Shown piece by piece: positions 44,525-56,086 of a DNA stretch of 64,000 bases. Under the pieces are notes generated by a model. That model made no database searches and had not been told where the DNA came from. It saw nothing but the letters and a program-made list of their open reading frames with translations. The stretch covers positions 1,073,481-1,137,480 of the forward strand of contig MU004232.1 in NCBI GenBank assembly GCA_010405405.1, written 5' to 3'. Origin of the DNA: Microthyrium microscopicum (Eukaryota > Ascomycota > Dothideomycetes > Microthyriales > Microthyriaceae). Each line of letters starts with the position of its first letter. Position 1 is the stretch's first letter. The position numbers and the translations under genes were made by a program.

Positions 44525-45913
44525 TCAGACCGTTTGCTCAGGAACAGGCTCTTCAATTTCGCCTGGTCCTCTGGGCAAAGTGTTAGCATCGTATTTCGAC
44601 CACTGCCTCCAAACTTCGGGATGTTTCGACTTGTATTCTTCGACGTAAGCATCTAAGATAAAGCTCTCTGGCGAGTTATCATTGTTCTGAATCAATCTCG
44701 AAATTGAAAAGGCCGATAGACAAACCACAGTGGACACAACGTAGATGATGAAATTGGTTCGACTATCGCTTCCCTGCGCGTCAGTATCTAGCTTACGTGT
44801 CCATATGAAGGCAAAGTAAAGCCCAAAGCCGATAATCAATGTGAAAAGGGATGTAGACAAGAGCAATTGAGGCGCTGATATAGTGATGACTGCAGCCACG
44901 CTAGGAGTGAAGCATCGTCTCATTAAAGCCGAGTGTGCGCGTCCGGGATCTTCATATGAATCATCCTCATAATCGGCAGGGTCACCTATGACCTGTCAGT
45001 GCCAGCTTTAAGCAATTGTTGTCAACCGGCCAAGAACAAGGCCGCTACTATGCTCCTGTTCCACGTGCTGTAGAAGACTACAACGTGACATGAGAGTTAT
45101 AATCAGAGCTCGGGCTATCGTGAGGGGATATGACCTGTCATCTTGCTGCAACGTAAAGTGAAATCCTTACCTAGCATTGAATCGCTCCTAACAAAAACTG
45201 CTGTGAGTTGGGTTTGGGGGTTCACCGATAGCATTTTCCCTCGAATCCAGCTTCTGATTTGACTCCCTTTCAACAGTCGCCCAAGAATTCTGTGTTGTGT
45301 GGTGGCGTAATAGACTGCTACAAGTGATGATATCAAGCTAACGAGCAGAAAGGCCCGAGCAGTCCAGTGAGCCTGGCTCAATTTGTCCAGAGAGAGCCCA
45401 GTAATTGCAATCTGGGCTACAATGGCTGACTAGAAAACGTTATTGGAAGGAAAGAGGCAGCAGTAAGTCCAGGTAGGACAATGATCAAGATATTAGCGCA
45501 AGAGCTGAACGTCAAAATTGGTTGTGAATTGGGACTTCGCTGTTGCAAGTAGTACACTAGGGTAGATTTTTGTGACCTATTACCAACTGCTCTTCAAGTT
45601 GCGAGCAGAAAGTATACCAAGAATGGGGATCTTGAAGTATTGACGTTTTGAAAGGAAGATCGATCACACTTACTGCAACAGATAGCATAGTGCATTCTTC
45701 TTGAACTGCCTTCCTATAATCCAATGCATCGTTGTCGTCTAGAGTCCCCAGGATCTCTGCCTGTATCCGCCAAGTAGAGCGACTTCCAAACAGATACAAT
45801 ACAACTCCCGCGGGTCCATATAGATATATAAGGCTGACAGGCGCGAGTACTGCGCCGGCGGCAATCTGTATTACTACTGACGCGACTGACAGCACGCTGA
45901 ATGGGTCTGCCAT
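44525..45913 (-). CDS. Uncharacterised multi-pass membrane protein
   Basis: Three exons proposed: 45913-45674, 45429-45171 and 44985-44525, encoding 319 residues in frame. The N-terminus MADPFSVLSVASVVIQIAAG is a hydrophobic helix of the kind common in fungal accessory proteins. DYRKAVQEECTMLSVA joins SAIVAQIAITGLSLDKLS, then AHWTARAFLLVSLISSLVAV and YYATTQHRILGRLLKGSQIR. The last exon adds ISAPQLLLSTSLFTLIIGFG and more helices ending NDNSPESF. I know similar proteins only as unnamed family members in leotio- and dothideomycetes. The introns (244 and 185 nt) are long, so exon choice is less sure. Confidence 0.6.
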
Positions 45914-46382
45914 ATTGCTCTCTGAGCATTCGAAGTTTTGTCTGGCTTGATGAGTGCAAGTAGTCTCGGGCAACGTGAGCTTGTAAGTTTCCTAAGGATA
46001 TAAGCGGACTTTGACCAAGGCGGAGAAACAAAAAGGCGAAGAGCGTACTGGTAGTGGGGGCCAAAAGCCGTATGCATTCGAAAACACAGCAACCTGCAGT
46101 TGGCGTCCAGTGCCTGGGGAGGAAATCCAGCCGATAAACAAACCAGAATCGACAAGGTTGTGAAGTAGTTTCATGACCTGATTCACCAAACATAGAGTAG
46201 ATACTGTCAAAGATGGGTTCTAGAACACTCGTGGCTGTCACTGAGATTGCATAGCACCAAATGCAACCACATTTGAAGGGTTGGGATTGCAGATGTAATG
46301 TCAAAGCTAACACATCTCCCAAGCATGGAGCTCAGAAGTACCCTTTCATGTACTTCTACTTTCGGTACGATGAGCCGGCCCA
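45914..46382. other. Intergenic upstream of the membrane-protein gene
   Basis: About 0.47 kb between two minus-strand genes. A 202-codon minus-strand frame spans part of it and runs into the first exon of the next gene in another frame. I take that as chance. Confidence 0.4.
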
Positions 46383-49300
46383 TCATGTGATCAACTTAGT
46401 CGGATCCCAGATATCAACACTCTCACCCACCCAGAACCGACTCTTTCCCTTCCCTCTCTTCGCTTTCTTTCCACCCTCCACCGCCACAGTCTGATTCAAC
46501 CGAATCAACACACGACTCGCGCTCGCCAACGCTCTAACCAGCTCCGGCATATACCCCGTCTTCAGAAACGCGTCCCGTAGCCCCTTATTTTCAGGCTCTG
46601 CGACCACATTCGCCAGCTCGAGGGCCGGCACGAGCACTTCGGCACCAAGATACGAAGCTGCGAAGATACGTGCGCTCAGGTACGCGAGCAGCATGGGCGG
46701 TAGGTAGAGGTGCCGGATTGCGGTGGTGTGATGGGCATTAGCAGGGTCAGGAGAGTGTGTGAGAATTGGGTGCAGAATGGGGTCTATTGAGGTAGTGAGG
46801 TCTTCGAGGAGTTTGGTGAGTTCTTTGCGATGCTCAGGGGTGCTGTAAGGGATTAGTAAATGATAGAGAGAGCATGGAGAGGGAATGGGCTTACAAGTCT
46901 GGGGATTTGATGATCATGTCTTCGAATTCGCGCCAATAGGCGAGTTGTTCGAGGGCGAGGCATAGCTTTTGCATTTCGAAATAAGGGCGAGCGTGGCTGC
47001 GCAACAGGTCGAGTTCGAATTGGTCTTTTTCTGCTAGTGGCGCTTCAGAGAAGGTAGGTTCATCATTCATTTGTCGTGAGCTTGCTCGTGTGGATCGGCG
47101 GAGTTGTTGTTGCTGAGGTTGTTCCATTTGGCGAACCTCCAACTTTGGATCAAAGATATCGACTGCCTTGCCAACGACCTGTGGAGACTTTTTCAATGAA
47201 ACCACCTTGTATGGAAGGTCTTTTACCAGCTGCAGCGCACCGTTGAACATGCCAGAGAGTAAGAAAACACGCATCGCGTAGCTGAGGCCATAAAATGTTT
47301 CCTCCCAGTCCGAGTTAACGTACAAGTACCACTCGACGCTACGAACCATTCGATCCTCCTCGAAACTTAGTTGCCCGGGACCGAACTCGCGTCTTATACG
47401 AAATCCCGGCCAACGAGCATCTTTAGTATCTTCCAGCAAATTATACCGCGGAAGGGGATGCCAGTCTTCATTCAGAAATCCAATCAAACTTGCCGAATAC
47501 AGATATTGCTGGATAACCACGCGAGGAAGATTTACTTTGATGCTTTCGAGGAGTGTGACAAGTCGTTCCTGTTCGCTATAATCTTCAATATCCACCAGGA
47601 TGATAGCGAGGGTACGCTCCCGTGTCTCAACGGAGAGAAGCATGGCATAGATAGGTATGGCCTCAAGCTTTCGTTGCGATCTCAGATAGTCAATGTATGC
47701 AATGATGACATACTCCATGGCTTCAAAGTCGAAAGGAAGAGGAAACGGGTAGCCGACGTACTCGTATATTGCATAAATATGTATCATGATTCGAATGGCA
47801 TCAATATCTTTGGCAAGACACTGGTATCGTTTGTCGTAAGGATAGCTGGGGAGTGGAGGCATTAGTCGGGTGGAAGAATCACCTTGATTTGCTCGCTCAG
47901 CAATGATGAGGCCGACATGGGTGATTAAAATGTGAAAGTCGTTGGCGATAAGACTGGCCTGGATGGCCTTGATGGGATCGGAGGCATCGCCAAGTGCACT
48001 AGGGTGATTGATGATTCTGTAAATGTAGTCGGTTGTGTCTGCCTCTAGATCCTCGGGTGATATCGTGGAAGCTAAGGCTGGAAATTTTTGGGCCACAAGA
48101 TTGTTGAAGCGCTCTGGATACAATTGGTGAAGATAGTCTTCGTATGACCGGAGCAGAAGAGCGTTGTATCGAACGAATAAGAGGTCGTCGAAGGAAGCGC
48201 ACACAGGGTCGACGGATTTGATATCGCCGGCAAGGATGCCATACACTGCTCGCTGATATTGATCCATCCCAATATGCCGCGCAGCAGCTAAGCACATTCG
48301 TCGCCAAAGCATACCTGCTTGAGGACCAGCCAGACCAGATCGAGATTGTTGATCGTCGCAGGCCGCACCAAAAGAGGCAGCACGCCAGCCCTCACCACGT
48401 TCTTCGCACCACTCTTTGATTTCTTGCCAGCGCATACCGCGACGCAGCATGGCAAAGCATGTAAGCCACAGAGCTCGATCCTGAAGGGCATCCGACTTTT
48501 CTAGACTTCGACCCTGTCTAACCACTGCGTCGGGATCCAGTTGAGTGACCAAGGGCTCTGTATTTTCAGATGTTCGAAGTGTGGCTGAATCCAGAGGAGC
48601 GTCAATTCCACGACGACGCTTCTCACCCTTGATGCGCTCACGAGTGTTGAGAAACCCTGATGTCCATGTACCCTGATCAGTGCCAGCGCTTTCAGCGAGT
48701 TCTGCTATGATAGCGTCAATGCTAGAGCTTTCACGACCAGCACATTTTTCGAGCCATTCTAGAACAGCTTTCTTTTCTCGCGCGCTAGTATTCTCCAGGA
48801 GAAATCGTTCCCATAGCTCTGCATCTGGTGTAAACTCGTGCGCGACACCGCGACCGATCAGAAAGCCTTGGATGGAATCATTAACGTCCCCTCCATCCGG
48901 TAATGGTGCGGGCTTGCGAACGTTCAAAAGGCCAGTCAAAAGCTCCCATGTGCTCAATTCTGCTTGGGCTTTTCTCAGCTCTTTCTTGCTTGGTTCCTCC
49001 ATTGTCTCTGTTGCAGTCGTGGCCTCGAAGCCTAAGGAGGAGCGGTGGGATTGGCGGTTTACACCTTTTATTCGACCTCTCCATGATTTGGTCAAGGAAT
49101 TGTTGATATCAGGGTTGCTCTGCTCTGTATTTTGTACGACCTCATCGGCAATATCTTTGAGCCCTTCTAAGAGACCGATAGCCGCCCTGTGTCCTATTAG
49201 CTATTGCACAAATTTAACCGCATACCATTACAAGTTGTAGTAAAATAGATAGCGCATAGCTATCACATTCATTACTGCGAACACGTTCGACAATATTGCT

Positions 49301-49547
49301 ATATTCAAATATCGTAATGAACTTACTTGTAACGGACGAGGTGAAAGTGAGCATGGTCATGAGGATCCTCTTGTAAACCATTGTAAACCTCGACTTCCAT
49401 GGCATCGACGAACTCGGCTGCTCGATCGACTTGATAGCTAGATGAATCTGACATTTCAGGAGGTAATTGTAAGAGGCTCGCGATGCCAAAGACTGAGGTT
49501 CCGAGGGAAGATGGGGATTGGTATCCGTCGAAGGAAGCGTTGTGGGA
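46383..49547 (-). CDS. NUP84: Nucleoporin Nup84/Nup107, 5' exon(s) unresolved
   Basis: The main exon runs 49186-46895 and the last exon 46842-46383 (52 nt intron). The protein has KSWRGRIKGVNRQSHRSS, STWELLTGLLNV, RALWLTCFAMLRRGMRWQEI, EDYLHQLYPERFN and a C-terminal helical part ending WDPTKLIT. This is the alpha-solenoid Nup107/Nup84, a core Y-complex scaffold protein of the nuclear pore. A preceding exon includes MSDSSSYQVDRAAEFVDAME (from 49454) and stays open and coding-like up to an acceptor at 49547. It joins through a 140 nt intron (49187-49326). Sequence near 49590-49625 (PSRRQDSWEQ) may be a further exon, and the true start could be as far as about 49746. Confidence 0.82.
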
Positions 49548-51389
49548 CTAGAGAGGATTGTGAGTGGAGTTCTAAAATTAAAATAGTCAGACTGAATATT
49601 GAGCTCACATTCACTTGTTCCCAGCTGTCCTGGCGCCGGCTAGGAGCCTATATTTTCTTGAGGTTAGCAATGGGAGCTTCGAGCTGGGAGAGTGAAGACC
49701 AACACGCCGGGGTGGACCATAAGTCCGCTGGGGGTGGCCTGTAGCCATGTTGTTGGGTATTTAAGGTTGTCGCATGCTCTATTTGAATGGCGAAGAGAAG
49801 ACAAATGGAAGAGAAACGCGTAGATGAGGGTGATGTTGGTTGTCGCGAGAAGTTTTGTGGTGGAGTTGAATGTTGTTGGTGCAGAATCAAGCAATTGCAG
49901 TTCAGAAGATGGACAACGAATGGACAGGGATCACTGGTCAAGCAGGGGTGAGGCTGAGCTTGTGCATTTACAGCCTAGTTACATCTAGCGTGCCAAGCCT
50001 CTGCCACTCCCAACATTAAAACTTGCGACTCTGAAAATCTTCTCCTCCTCTTTTTCTTCTCATTGAATAACAGGCAACCATTAGAGTCTCGCTTCAGACT
50101 GATCAGTGTTTGTAGGGTCCTTGTGACTTTTTGCGTGCTCAAGGTTGTCTAAGAGCAAAAACTCCCATCTCGAAATCCTCCTTCTAGCTCCTTGTGGGCT
50201 CTGCGAAATGAGATATCGTCGGGGTGTGACATTTCTGATCCCATCGATACCACTAATATCACGAACCTTGAGCTCTTTGTTGCATCTTCAGTCTATTCAT
50301 TTATCAACTGATGATTACGCCGATATGTATCATGTTCATATACCTAAGCAAAGAAGCTTTGGGGCAGCTGACACTCTTGCCATCATCCCCATGTCGCTTG
50401 TAGAACTCATCACAGCATTCATAGAGAGCGTCAATCTACTGGTTGTCAATAGTAGTAATGCTACGAGGAGCAGTCAACAAACCAGTTTCTGACATTTGTC
50501 CTCGCGATATCCGCTTCTCTGCAGACAAGCTTACAACAATCAGACTCAATATCCCTAGTATATAAAAGCAAACTTACATTGAATTGCACATGCTCGAGGA
50601 TGGCAAGGGGGATCGTGCCTGAGATCTTGCTCTATGTTATTGCCCTTCAAGACGTTAGCTTTGAGCATTCCAGAACTAGTGTATCCAGCAGTGAATACCA
50701 TGCTGATTTGTTGCACTCTTCAGATGCTGTCTGCTCAACTACTGCTGTTCAGATGCTGGCAGAGCTTGAGAGCAAGTTAATGGTACAAAGAAGCTGGATT
50801 TGTCAGACAACTGAGATTCTGAAGCAATTGATGAAGGCAATTCGACGGATTCGAACGTACAAACACCAAGGACAGAAAGAATGAGGACGTTGATGACAGT
50901 ATGAGCAGTAATGAGGAAGTGACGATCAGATGGATGTCTTCCCAAGGGGGCAAGAGCGCAATGCAGCTGATTGGCTGAGTTGCCACTAAGGCGGCCCCAG
51001 TATTTAATGCCCCTCTGCCTCCACGACAAGCACATCTCGCCATCTTCAATCTTGTTCCTCTCCACTTCATCTTCTCTTCGCTACGTAAACCGAGTCTTTC
51101 AGGTAAAACATACATCTCTCGCGATCCGCCTTGTTTATACAATTAACTCATCACAAACACAGATCATCTGCCCTTCGCCATTATCAAGGCAGCTTGAGCC
51201 TGACAACTTTCCACCCCACAAGTTCATCTACCTAATTTCCCTTGTACGTTACCAGTCATGGCTTCTCGAGATTTGCCTATGCATCCAGCCTCCCAAAAGC
51301 CAAAATCGGAGCTAACCGAGACTTCTTCTTCTAGCATCAAACCTCCTCCTCAAACCACCCAAGTCCTTCCACTTAGAACCACAAAGGCA
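49548..51389. other. Intergenic, about 1.8 kb, with a coding-like stretch
   Basis: It holds the NUP84 5' region and the SUMO leader. Between about 50480 and 50884 a plus-strand frame reads LNCTCSRMARG, then LAELESKLMVQRSWICQTTE and a basic end. This is faintly like the C-terminal part of AflR-type Zn2Cys6 regulators. No convincing start or zinc cluster is seen, so I do not call a gene. A likely SUMO 5' UTR intron is listed separately. Confidence 0.35.
51103..51162 (+). other. Probable 5' UTR intron of the SUMO gene
   Basis: A 60 nt stretch starting GTAAAA after TTTCAG and ending AACACAG, with a branch-like TTAAC (51144-51148). It lies about 0.23 kb upstream of the SUMO ATG. Called from splice signals only. 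Confidence 0.4.
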
Positions 51390-51733
51390 ATGTCAGACCA
51401 AGAACAAGGCACACCAGGCCAAAAGGCCGAAGGCTCATCTGAGCATCTCAACATCAAAGTCACCGACAACACCAACGAGGTCTTCTTCAAGATCAAAAAG
51501 ACAACCGAGCTGCGCAAACTCATGGGCGCGTTCTGCGACCGCCAAGGCAAGGCTGTGGGCTCATGTCGCTTCATGTTCGATGGCGACCGCGTACAGCCTG
51601 AGGACACACCAGACCAGGTAGGTAGAGCCAAACGGGCACTGGAGTTTCGATTGCTAATGAATGACTTCAGCTCGGAATGAACGATGGTGATGTGTTGGAG
51701 GTCTACCAGGAACAGATCGGAGGCTGTCGTTGA
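51390..51733 (+). CDS. SMT3: SUMO (Smt3)
   Basis: Two exons, 51390-51617 and 51671-51733 (53 nt intron, phase 0), encode 96 residues. MSDQEQGTPGQKAEGSSEHL is the usual short flexible tail. LNIKVTDNTNEVFFKIKKTT begins the ubiquitin fold. FMFDGDRVQPEDTPDQ joins LGMNDGDVLEVYQEQIGG, with the conjugating di-glycine followed by two residues (CR) that Ulp proteases would remove. ATG 51390 was chosen by family length. The frame is open upstream to ATG 51258, which would add 44 Ser/Pro/Lys-rich residues. Lysines in the tail may serve for chain formation, as in other fungi. Confidence 0.94.
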
Positions 51734-52481
51734 AAGTCGCCGCGAACTCTTCCACAAAATTTGGCATTCGGGAATCACTAGACACCATATTTGGGTGCCT
51801 TTTTCGGATGGCCATATACTCAACATGTTTTAGGAATTGGGGTCGATCATATTGATCCACCGGTCGACCATCATGAAGAAATGCGAAACCATATGTTCTA
51901 TATCTTGTATTGCGCGTAGTATGTGTTATCTTTCCTTGTCATCCTGGAACAAGTCGCTCCTCAGGCTTCGGGCACCTTCGGGCATCTTTAGGCCTTTTCA
52001 ACTCCTATTACGACTAGAGGATCTCTGGATTTCAAGGAATGAATTGAGTATTGTGGAATATATGATTCCATGTCTAATATTTACATCTCAGCCAAGTGTT
52101 TGTAGCCACTTGATGCAGTCTAAGAACTCCAAAGAACACCAAACCGCTACCCAGAGCCCGTCAAAGTAGTAAAATCATCCCAACACAAAAAACACATATC
52201 TCACTCCATGACATCTAAAAATCTAGGGACATGAAACCCCCCCTTGAAGACAAAGAAACCCCTCTCGCCTCCTCCATGCTTTCCCTTCGTCCCAGAAGGA
52301 AGAAGACTGTAAAAAAAATAAAAACATTACGTTTAAATTAGCCTCGGACACGCCACCGCTTTGGCGTCGGGCTTTTATTAGCTTGTGTTGTATTGCTAAC
52401 AAATATGCTCGCAGAATCGAATAAAAAAACCGTTGGTTTGAAAAAGGCGTTTGTGGATAGAAGGTGTGTATGTGTGTATTT
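51734..52481. other. Intergenic between convergent genes
   Basis: About 0.75 kb of AT-rich 3' UTR sequence. It contains A-rich tracts near 52310-52325 and no gene. Confidence 0.45.
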
Positions 52482-54938
52482 TCATATCCAGATAAACGCC
52501 GCAACAAAAATGAAGATGGTAAAGAGTGTCATGACCGTATACTCCATCTCATACCAATTCCGCTTCCTGCCAAACGCCGTCTTCTTACTACTCTCCTTTG
52601 GATGTGCCACCAGCGTCTTTGGATCGCGGTCCAAGAGCTCATCACGTGGAGGCACAGTTGGTGGATCGATGGCGTAGTTTATCGGCACCCAGAATGCACT
52701 GCATACCATGATCCAGCTAACTGGTGGCCAGAACGCGTGCGTCAATAGGCAGCGCAGCCGGTCGTTCCAGTTGTAGTTCTCAAAAGCACATTTTGAGGTG
52801 GAGAGGGTGGCGGCGGAGAGACAGAAGTAGACGTACACGATGTGGTACCAGGCCATGTAGTTGAAGATGATTACGCGGACGCGCGTCCAGACGCCGGCGC
52901 GGAGGACTTTGTCGCGCTCGTTGAGGTCGGAGCCGAGGGAGCCGGTGGGTTTGAATGCTTGGGTTTGGCCGCCGAGCCATTTTGGTAGGATGAATGTGCG
53001 GAGCAGGGTGAGGGCGATGTAGGGCGACATCCAGAAGTGGGCGCGCGTACTGTTTTGCCCGACTGAGTAGCCGGCGGGCAGCGAGATGATGAGTTCGGTG
53101 ATACGGTTGGATAGTAGGGCGGCGAAGCAGAGACGGATGAGCCAGCGCAGCTGGTTGTCGTTTGCGTAGGCGACGAGGGGTTTGCCGGTGGAGAGGACGA
53201 TGGGGAGGGAGAGGAGGGAGACGATGGTGAAGATGTTGAAGACGGCGAGGATGGCGTAGATGAAGCCGGAGAGCCGTTGGAAAAATGTCATGCGGGCGAT
53301 GCCTTCGCCGTATAGGCAGAATTTTAGCTTGATGGCGGTGTCGACGGTGCCGATGGCCCAGCGGGTGCGTTGCTTTAGATGCCCGCCGAAATCTTCGGGG
53401 ACGGTGCCGAATTGCAGAGGTTCGTGGACGAAGGCGGTCTTCCATCCTTTGCCTAGCATGAGGGTTGAGGTGGCTACGTCTTCGGCCAGAGATCCGAGTG
53501 GGAACCAGCCGATTTCTTCGAGTGCTTCGCGGCGGAGTACGTAGCCGGAGCCGGTGCACCAGGCGACGCCGAGAGCATCCTTAATGCCTTCGAGAACGTG
53601 CACGAAAAAGTCGAGAGATTGCGAGAGAGGATCTTCCTTGGGCGTGTTGTAGAAGAGCTGGGGTGGGCAAGCAAGAGCCATGCGTTCTTCAACAAGCATG
53701 TGTGGCATGAGAGCCCGCAGCCAGTGCCGTTCGGGAATCATATCAGCGTCAAGGGCAGCGGCAAACTGTGCGGCGCCGCCGGGCATGTGTCTGACTTCTT
53801 CAAAGCCATAGTTGAGGTTACCAGCTTTGAAGTGATGGGGCTTGCCGGGAATCTTCTCGCGGGAGCGGTAGTACAGGTTCGGCCACATGGTTTCGCGAAG
53901 CTTCTCGCACTCGTCTTCGAGGTCCGTGTCCCGGCCGTCGTCGAGAACGATAACGCGGAAACGGTCCATTGGGTAGTCAATGTCGCAGGCTCCGCGAACG
54001 GTGTCGAGAACGAGGTCGGTGTCTTCTTTGCAGCAGGTCACGAATACGTCGACTGCTGGAACGTCGTTACCAGTCAACCTGAGTTGCGGCCGTTGTCTTG
54101 GCTTGAAGATGAACATGGTCATGAAGAGATGAAGCATGGTGGGAATGGCGACTGTGAGTTCTACAATGACGAAGATCCATGATAACCAGTATATCTTGTG
54201 GTCGAGTCTCTGGGCATTGACAGTGCAGTACATCCGTGCAGCAAAGTAGATCCAGTAGCCAGACATGGAGAAGAAAATCCAAATAGGGGAAGTGTTGAAA
54301 ATCCATCTTTTCCACCTGGGCATGTGGTCTACATCGTCTCGTTTCGCGGTTTGTATGATGGAACCATCTTGTAACCAGTTTCTGGCAAATATGGCAGAGG
54401 AGGATTTGTCCGAGTTTGGATCGATTCCAAGCACTCGTTGAGATTTCTATAACAAGTTAGAATTCTCTCCTGAATGTGATCAATTGACCGGAAAACAATA
54501 ACTTACATTAGGAGAAGGGGTTTGTAATTGTTGCTTGAGTAGATCGAGTTCACTTCCTAACCGGCTGGGAGAGACAGGGGATTGATAGCCGGGTGGAGGA
54601 GATTGAGTCTGATATGGCGAATGTATTAAATTAGTATGTGAATTGTAGCGACTGTCGTGTGCTACGCTGGTGTTTATGCTGTCGGGGTATATTTCGGAAT
54701 TTGTTCTTGAATCGTATTGTCCTGATCGTGACATGCCCGGTCGAGGAAAGTATTGTGAGCCGTATTGTGAACCATACGGAGAATCTTGAGGGTTTCCTTG
54801 AAAACCAAACTCGAAATGCGTGCCTCTGACATTTTCGGGATGGCCATCTCTCGATTGACTTGGCTCTGGAGGTTGGACTGTGACAGCAATGTTTGGATAT
54901 GAAGGCGTTTGGCCTCCATATTGCTGATTGTAACTCAT
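52482..54938 (-). CDS. CelA-like family-2 glycosyltransferase (beta-glucan synthase)
   Basis: Two exons, 54938-54507 and 54446-52482 (60 nt intron), encode 798 residues. The first 144 residues are Gln/Ser/Pro/Tyr-rich and disordered (MSYNQQYGGQTPSYPN). Membrane helices flank a GT2 domain with VDVFVTCCKEDTDLV, VIVLDDGRDTD, the DxD-like ALDADMIPE, a SLAEDVATS stretch in the TED position, and QRTRWAIGT (Q-x-x-R-W). This is the cellulose-synthase-like fold. Fungal CelA/Tft1 proteins make mixed-linkage (1,3;1,4)-beta-glucan in the cell wall, so that role is likely but not proven. AED in place of TED is worth noting. At least five C-terminal helices follow. Confidence 0.87.
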
Positions 54939-56086
54939 GTTTTGAAGGTGGTACGGGTTTTAGCAAGGCATGAATAGTGGTAGTGATGGGCGAATTAGTC
55001 GAAATAGTAGATAGTTGTAGAATCACAAGAAAGTAAACAAACGAAGGAGAAGTATAAAACGAAAGACTTCCTGAAGCAATTCCGGGGAGGATAAGAGATG
55101 TTCAGGGAAGAAGGTGTATTTTGGGGGTTGGTAGGAGTGAGGATCTCAAGACAATGTACCAAGCGAAGGACAGGCAAAGACAAGCAACAGGCAGAACGGG
55201 GCCAGGATGGGTAATTGAGAGATTATGAGGCAGGCGAGCACTCGGCCATTCAGGTCGCGTGAAACAAGAGTACATGTCTGTAGCGCCACCAAGCCAGCAT
55301 GAGCCTAAAGGATGAGCTTAAAGGAGGCTGGCGACTGATATCGAGCAGGCCAGAAAATCGCCAAATCCATCATGGTGGATCCCCGACCAGTGCACCGCAA
55401 GGGGGACAGGCTCAGCAAGCAAAGAGAACAACATCTTTGAATCCACTGGACATGGATTATCAAAAGGCTTGTTCGGGAGAGGCGTTGACGATTTTACCTT
55501 CATCAAACTTGTTAAAGCGTGCATGTAGACCAACCTACCGTCAGATCCATTAATTCAACAGTTCGCCGTTGATGCAATTTGCTTTCTTTATCGCTCCTGA
55601 GCCAGTGCAGTTTTTACCCGCTGCTACTATTTTTCATTGAATTACTTACTGGATCCTATTTCTGACTCCTATAATCCGGATCCCACAACTTACTAGGCCT
55701 GGCAATATTGGGATTTTATTCTGATTTCTGGATCAAATCAAAAGCGCAGTATTTCCGCAATCCCTGAATTCAGGGGCTGGATTGGGATAGCAACACTAAG
55801 CACTTTAACTCACCTTTCTCCCCAACAACACACCAAACACAACACTACAGAGTGCAGACTGTACACACAGCAACAACACTAAACCACCCACAACTCCACT
55901 GCAAGTACACATAGCCTGCATATCCCCACCACGGCAACCGCAAATCTCTAGAATCTCTCTACCAACGAACTTTCAACAGTTGATCTGTTTGCGCTTTGCA
56001 TTTATCGACGTCGCTTCCATCCGGATTCCGGATTATCTATCGCATCTTTCACCCAGCCTTTTGTTTTATCCCAGTTATTCGTCATC
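54939..56086. other. Divergent intergenic region CelA-like / GH12
   Basis: About 1.15 kb. It contains a palindromic CCCTGAATTCAGGG near 55763-55776. No gene is seen. Confidence 0.45.

Noticed and set aside
45714-46322. Minus-strand frame of 202 codons
   Set aside because: It overlaps the first exon of the membrane-protein gene in another frame and has no recognisable domain.
52780-53559. Long minus-strand frame of 259 codons, very Arg/His/Pro-rich
   Set aside because: It lies in another frame of the CelA-like gene in a GC-rich part. Its composition is typical of an out-of-frame translation.
53598-54182. Plus-strand frame of 194 codons
   Set aside because: It is fully antisense to the conserved GT2 domain and has no family resemblance.
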